42,925 nucleotides of DNA from Aliiroseovarius sp. PrR006 (lineage in GTDB: Bacteria; Pseudomonadota; Alphaproteobacteria; Rhodobacterales; Rhodobacteraceae): positions 1 to 42,925 of the forward strand of contig NZ_JAAGOY010000011.1 of the NCBI RefSeq assembly GCF_010500215.1, given 5' to 3'. A program made the position numbers and the translations under genes. Below, in pieces: positions 40,402-42,925 of the stretch; position 1 is the stretch's first letter, and each line of letters opens with the position of its first letter. The notes beneath the pieces are model-generated. The model had not been told where the DNA came from. It was given only the letters and a program-made list of their open reading frames with translations, and searched no databases.

Positions 40402-40761
40402 ATGGCAAACAGCAAACGGACCCTGTTCCTCAAGCGCCGCCTGCGCGTCCGGAACAAACTTCGCAAGCACAATGTCGGCAAGCTGCGCCTTTCGGTGCAC
40501 CGCTCGTCGAAAAACATCAGTGTTCAGATCATCGACGACGTTCAGGGGACTACCCTTGCTTCGGCTTCGTCGCTGGAAAAAGCACTTGGTGTTGTTGGCA
40601 AGAACAACGTGGAGGCCGCTTCCAAAGTGGGCGCCGCGATTGCCGAACGTGCGAAAAAAGCTGGCGTCGAAGAATGCTACTTCGACCGCGGCGGCTTCCT
40701 GTTCCACGGCAAAGTGAAGGCTCTGGCCGACGCTGCTCGTGAAGGTGGCCTGAAGTTCTAA
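40402..40761 (+). CDS. rplR: 50S ribosomal protein L18
   Basis: L18 binds 5S rRNA. The 119-residue protein has [25 protein letters not shown] and ends [21 protein letters not shown]. It starts 12 bp after rplF. A 129-bp gap with a 7-bp hairpin (40774-40780 with 40789-40795) and a 5-bp hairpin (40857-40871) separates it from rpsE, an unusually long gap inside the spc series. Confidence 0.98.
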   Translation: MANSKRTLFLKRRLRVRNKLRKHNVGKLRLSVHRSSKNISVQIIDDVQGTTLASASSLEKALGVVGKNNVEAASKVGAAIAERAKKAGVEECYFDRGGFLFHGKVKALADAAREGGLKF

Positions 40762-40890
40762 GAACTTTGAGAGGGGCAGTGGTGATCCGCTGCCCTTCCG
40801 ATGATCCGGGGACACGCGTTGAATATTCGGGGCGCGTTCACTGGGATTGAGTTACACGGCGCAAGACGCCGCCTATGAAAGGATGTTCTC

Positions 40891-41454
40891 ATGGCAGAAC
40901 GTGAAAACCGCCGGAACCGCCGCGAACGCGACGAAGCTCCGGAATTTGCAGATCGCCTGGTAGCGATCAACCGCGTGTCGAAAACCACCAAGGGTGGTAA
41001 AAACTTCGGCTTCGCAGCTCTGGTCGTTGTTGGCGACCAAAAAGGCCGCGTCGGCTTTGGTAAAGGTAAAGCGAAAGAAGTGCCCGAGGCCATTCGCAAA
41101 GCCACCGAACAAGCCAAGCGCCAGATGATCCGCGTACCTCTGAAAGAGGGCCGCACCCTGCACCACGACGCCGAAGGTCGTCACGGCGCTGGTAAAGTGA
41201 TCATGCGTACTGCACCTGAAGGTACCGGAATCATCGCCGGTGGTCCGATGCGTGCCGTATTCGAGATGCTGGGCATCAAGGACGTTGTGTCGAAGTCGAT
41301 CGGCTCGCAGAACCCCTATAACATGATCCGCGCCACCATCGACGGTCTGAAAAAAGAAGCCAGCCCCCGCCAGGTCGCTCAGCGTCGTGGCAAAAAGGTT
41401 GCTGACATTCTGGGTGCTAAGTCGGACGCTCCGGCTGAAGCCGCAGACGCGTAA
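40891..41454 (+). CDS. rpsE: 30S ribosomal protein S5
   Basis: S5 takes part in mRNA entry, decoding fidelity and helicase activity. The 187-residue protein has [43 protein letters not shown] and the later [15 protein letters not shown] region. GAAAGGA lies nine bases before the start. rpmD begins 13 bp after its stop. Confidence 0.99.
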   Translation: MAERENRRNRRERDEAPEFADRLVAINRVSKTTKGGKNFGFAALVVVGDQKGRVGFGKGKAKEVPEAIRKATEQAKRQMIRVPLKEGRTLHHDAEGRHGAGKVIMRTAPEGTGIIAGGPMRAVFEMLGIKDVVSKSIGSQNPYNMIRATIDGLKKEASPRQVAQRRGKKVADILGAKSDAPAEAADA

Positions 41455-41467
41455 GGAGATCTGACCA

Positions 41468-41656
41468 ATGGCTAAAACCATCGTTGTAAAGCAGGTCGGT
41501 TCGCCGATCCGTCGCCCCCAAGACCAGCGCGCTACGCTGATCGGTCTGGGCCTGAACAAGATGCACAAAACCCGTGAGCTTGAAGATACCCCCGCAGTGC
41601 GCGGCATGATCTCCAAGATCTCGCACATGGTTGAGATCATCGAGGAAAAAGGCTGA
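41468..41656 (+). CDS. rpmD: 50S ribosomal protein L30
   Basis: The 62-residue protein has [39 protein letters not shown], the L30 fold. AAGGAG precedes the start. Normally rplO and secY would follow; here a terminator and unrelated genes follow, so the spc series is broken again. Confidence 0.98.
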   Translation: MAKTIVVKQVGSPIRRPQDQRATLIGLGLNKMHKTRELEDTPAVRGMISKISHMVEIIEEKG

Positions 41657-41687
41657 GCCTCGGCTTAGACTTTCTTCTGAAGAATTC

Positions 41688-41722
41688 GAGCACCCCGATC
41701 AGAAATGGCCGGGGTGTTTTTG
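41688..41722 (+). terminator. Terminator after rpmD
   Basis: A 7-bp stem (41691-41697 with 41710-41716) is followed by five T. It closes the third ribosomal segment. Confidence 0.88.
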
Positions 41723-41782
41723 TATCTTCTGTTCCGGCGTCCATGGGGCTACCTTTGGGCTATCAGATGTTTGGGATGCGCT

Positions 41783-42094
41783 ATGAGTGGTGAGAAAAAC
41801 TGGAAGATTGAGGGCGAAACTCTTCCACCGGAACTGTTGGCGATGCTCAAGGAGAAGTCGCAGGCCATGCAAAAGGCGCTTGATGCTTTACCACGACCGC
41901 TCGCACCTCCATGGCAGGAGTTTCCCAACTATTCGCGCGTGAGTATGGGATGGCGCATGGGGGCAGGTGAATCGTATCTGGACTATTTCCGGGAATGGTT
42001 TCTCTCATTGCCTAAAGAAGATAGGCAAGCGTACCTCATGGCAACTGCCATTCCAGATGGGTGGGCTGGTTGGTTGGAGACAATTCAGCCCTAA
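41783..42094 (+). CDS. Hypothetical protein, 103 residues
   Basis: From the ATG at 41783 the protein is soluble and rich in Trp, Pro and Leu, with a segment of the form PPWQEFPNYSRVSMGWRMG followed by ESYLDYFREWFLSLPKEDR. No signal peptide, membrane helix or known domain is seen. An upstream start at 41705 would lie in the rpmD terminator and is less likely. Codon use looks ordinary. I do not recognise the family. Confidence 0.55.
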   Translation: MSGEKNWKIEGETLPPELLAMLKEKSQAMQKALDALPRPLAPPWQEFPNYSRVSMGWRMGAGESYLDYFREWFLSLPKEDRQAYLMATAIPDGWAGWLETIQP

Positions 42095-42210
42095 ACATCA
42101 CCACCCATGCATCCCCTGCAACTCAGGCTTTCCGATTCAGCGGTGGTTGTTTGGCCTGCCCCCTTCTATCACGGCGGCAACTCTACATTACCCTGTTAAG
42201 GACCGCCAAG

Positions 42211-42357
42211 ATGAACGCTCTGATCAATCCCGTGACCCCGCTGGCTTCCGCCATTGCTGACCTTTTCGTTGCTGTGCAGACCGCTGTTCGTCGTTTCATG
42301 AACTCGGATTGCACCCCGACTTGGACCGAGTTCATGAAGGACTGCAACAAAAGCTAA
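42211..42357 (+). CDS. Small hypothetical protein, 48 residues
   Basis: This short gene has a good ribosome binding site (AAGGA at 42198-42202, eight bases before ATG) and a strong terminator 23 bp after its stop. That makes it more credible than its length alone would. The sequence starts MNALINPVTPLASAIADLF, has an amphipathic helix with AVRRFM, then a short Cys- and Trp-containing tail. No family is recognised; it may be a small regulatory or membrane-associated protein. Confidence 0.6.
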   Translation: MNALINPVTPLASAIADLFVAVQTAVRRFMNSDCTPTWTEFMKDCNKS

Positions 42358-42379
42358 GCGCTTTAGACATTCTCCCGGA

Positions 42380-42420
42380 CAAACCCTCGGTGGCATCTGC
42401 CCCCGGGGGTTTTTCTTTTT
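42380..42420 (+). terminator. Terminator after the 48-residue gene
   Basis: A 10-bp stem (42381-42390 with 42403-42412, one G-U pair) is followed by a T-rich tail. Confidence 0.85.
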
Positions 42421-42925
42421 GGGATTGGAGCTGGTCGATAATGCGCGTCATTCGCTTGTGACTGGCGAGGCTCCTGATCCTTGCTGATCTGCAGGTGGCA
42501 GAATTCGACACGCGACTTCGACTCTTCTGATGTGAAGCCAGCCCTCATCGTAGCGCCCGAGTGGATTGAGAACAGGCTCGCGGCAGGGGAGCGGCAGGTT
42601 ACATTTGGCGGGCGACTCGGCGAGTCGCCAGACGAGTCGCGCGATTCCGTCCCGATTCAGAGGAATTGCAGGCCGAGTCTCGCCAAAAATCGGTTCCACA
42701 CCCTGCTTCGCCCCTGTTTGCTCCTGTGATTCCGGCTCTGAGCGCGGGTTTAGCCCTCAAGATCGAAGATGAGTAAAAGAAAGTTAGCTTCGTAAACCCC
42801 TTATTTATAAGGGTCATACGAGAAAAATCGCTCAATATGACATTTTTCTGAAAAAAGCGCTTGCGGGTCCGGTCCAGTAACCTTAGAACCCACTTCACCG
42901 GCGGCGCTGAGGCGCACAACGGGAC
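42421..42925 (+). other. Gene-free region leading to a probable rRNA operon
   Basis: I find no credible gene here. It contains a perfect inverted repeat (42611-42629, with the arm 8-mer CGAGTCGC repeated at 42633), a 7-bp hairpin (42798-42804 with 42807-42813), and an 8-bp A/T-rich inverted repeat (42821-42828 with 42842-42849). The candidate rrn promoter follows. Confidence 0.6.
42850..42889 (+). promoter_or_regulatory. Candidate rRNA operon promoter with A-tract UP-like element
   Basis: An A-rich GAAAAAA at 42850-42856 precedes TTGCGG at 42861-42866. A 17-bp spacer leads to TAGAAC at 42884-42889, followed by CCCACTTCACCGG. The pattern resembles Rhodobacterales rrn upstream regions as I remember them. 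The 16S gene itself would lie beyond the window edge. Confidence 0.5.

Overview
The window comes from an alphaproteobacterium of the Rhodobacterales, most probably the Roseobacter group. The evidence is the merged L11/rpoBC (beta), str, S10 and spc arrangement, the GTG-started L10 gene, the moderately high GC content, the protein sequences of RpoB, RpoC and L10, and accessory families typical of that group (DUF2189, TIGR02466-type oxygenase, DUF1007 with NicO). I assigned this from memory of the families, not from a search.

Layout. (i) 1-2896: tuf copy 1, a small outer-membrane beta-barrel gene and a membrane-anchored NYN/Zc3h12a-like ribonuclease. (ii) 2911-5582: an antisense methyltransferase, tRNA-Trp, and a DUF1007-NicO metal exporter pair. 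(iii) 5652-17861: secE, nusG, rplK-rplA, rplJ-rplL, rpoB-rpoC, which make the Sec translocase subunit, a transcription factor, the ribosomal stalk and the RNA polymerase large subunits. (iv) 17980-18846: a DMT-family transporter. (v) 19153-24171: rpsL, rpsG, fusA, tuf copy 2, and a second copy of the NYN ribonuclease. (vi) 24467-24673: a cold-shock protein. (vii) 24914-26869: rpsJ-rplC-rplD-rplW. (viii) 27205-30165: first cargo block, with a frameshifted glycosyltransferase, an L,D-transpeptidase, a lipoprotein and a DUF2189 membrane protein. (ix) 30514-33156: rplB-rpsS-rplV-rpsC-rplP. (x) 33324-37160: second cargo block, with a lipoprotein, RidA, a hemerythrin, an RcnB-like protein, a 2OG-Fe(II) oxygenase and a methyltransferase. 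(xi) 37343-41656: rpmC through rpmD. (xii) 41657-42925: two small hypothetical genes, then what looks like the promoter region of an rRNA operon just beyond the edge.

How it works together. The core genes build ribosomes and RNA polymerase and supply elongation factors. The S10-spc series, contiguous in most bacteria, is cut into three pieces by cargo blocks. Each piece restarts from its own promoter of one recognisable type: TTGCC or TTGAC, a 17-bp spacer, and a -10 element starting TA but lacking T at its last position, followed by a GC-rich start region. Several leaders carry hairpins that look like attenuators or ribosomal-protein binding sites.

The most unusual observations are: the duplicated cassette of tuf, a three-hairpin 3' UTR and a membrane NYN ribonuclease; a csp leader in which the Shine-Dalgarno sequence is exactly complementary to an upstream 8-mer that closes a branched fold; a glycosyltransferase broken at a run of nine G; a palindromic repeat with GANTC sites; and the shared promoter and leader modules at the operon breaks.
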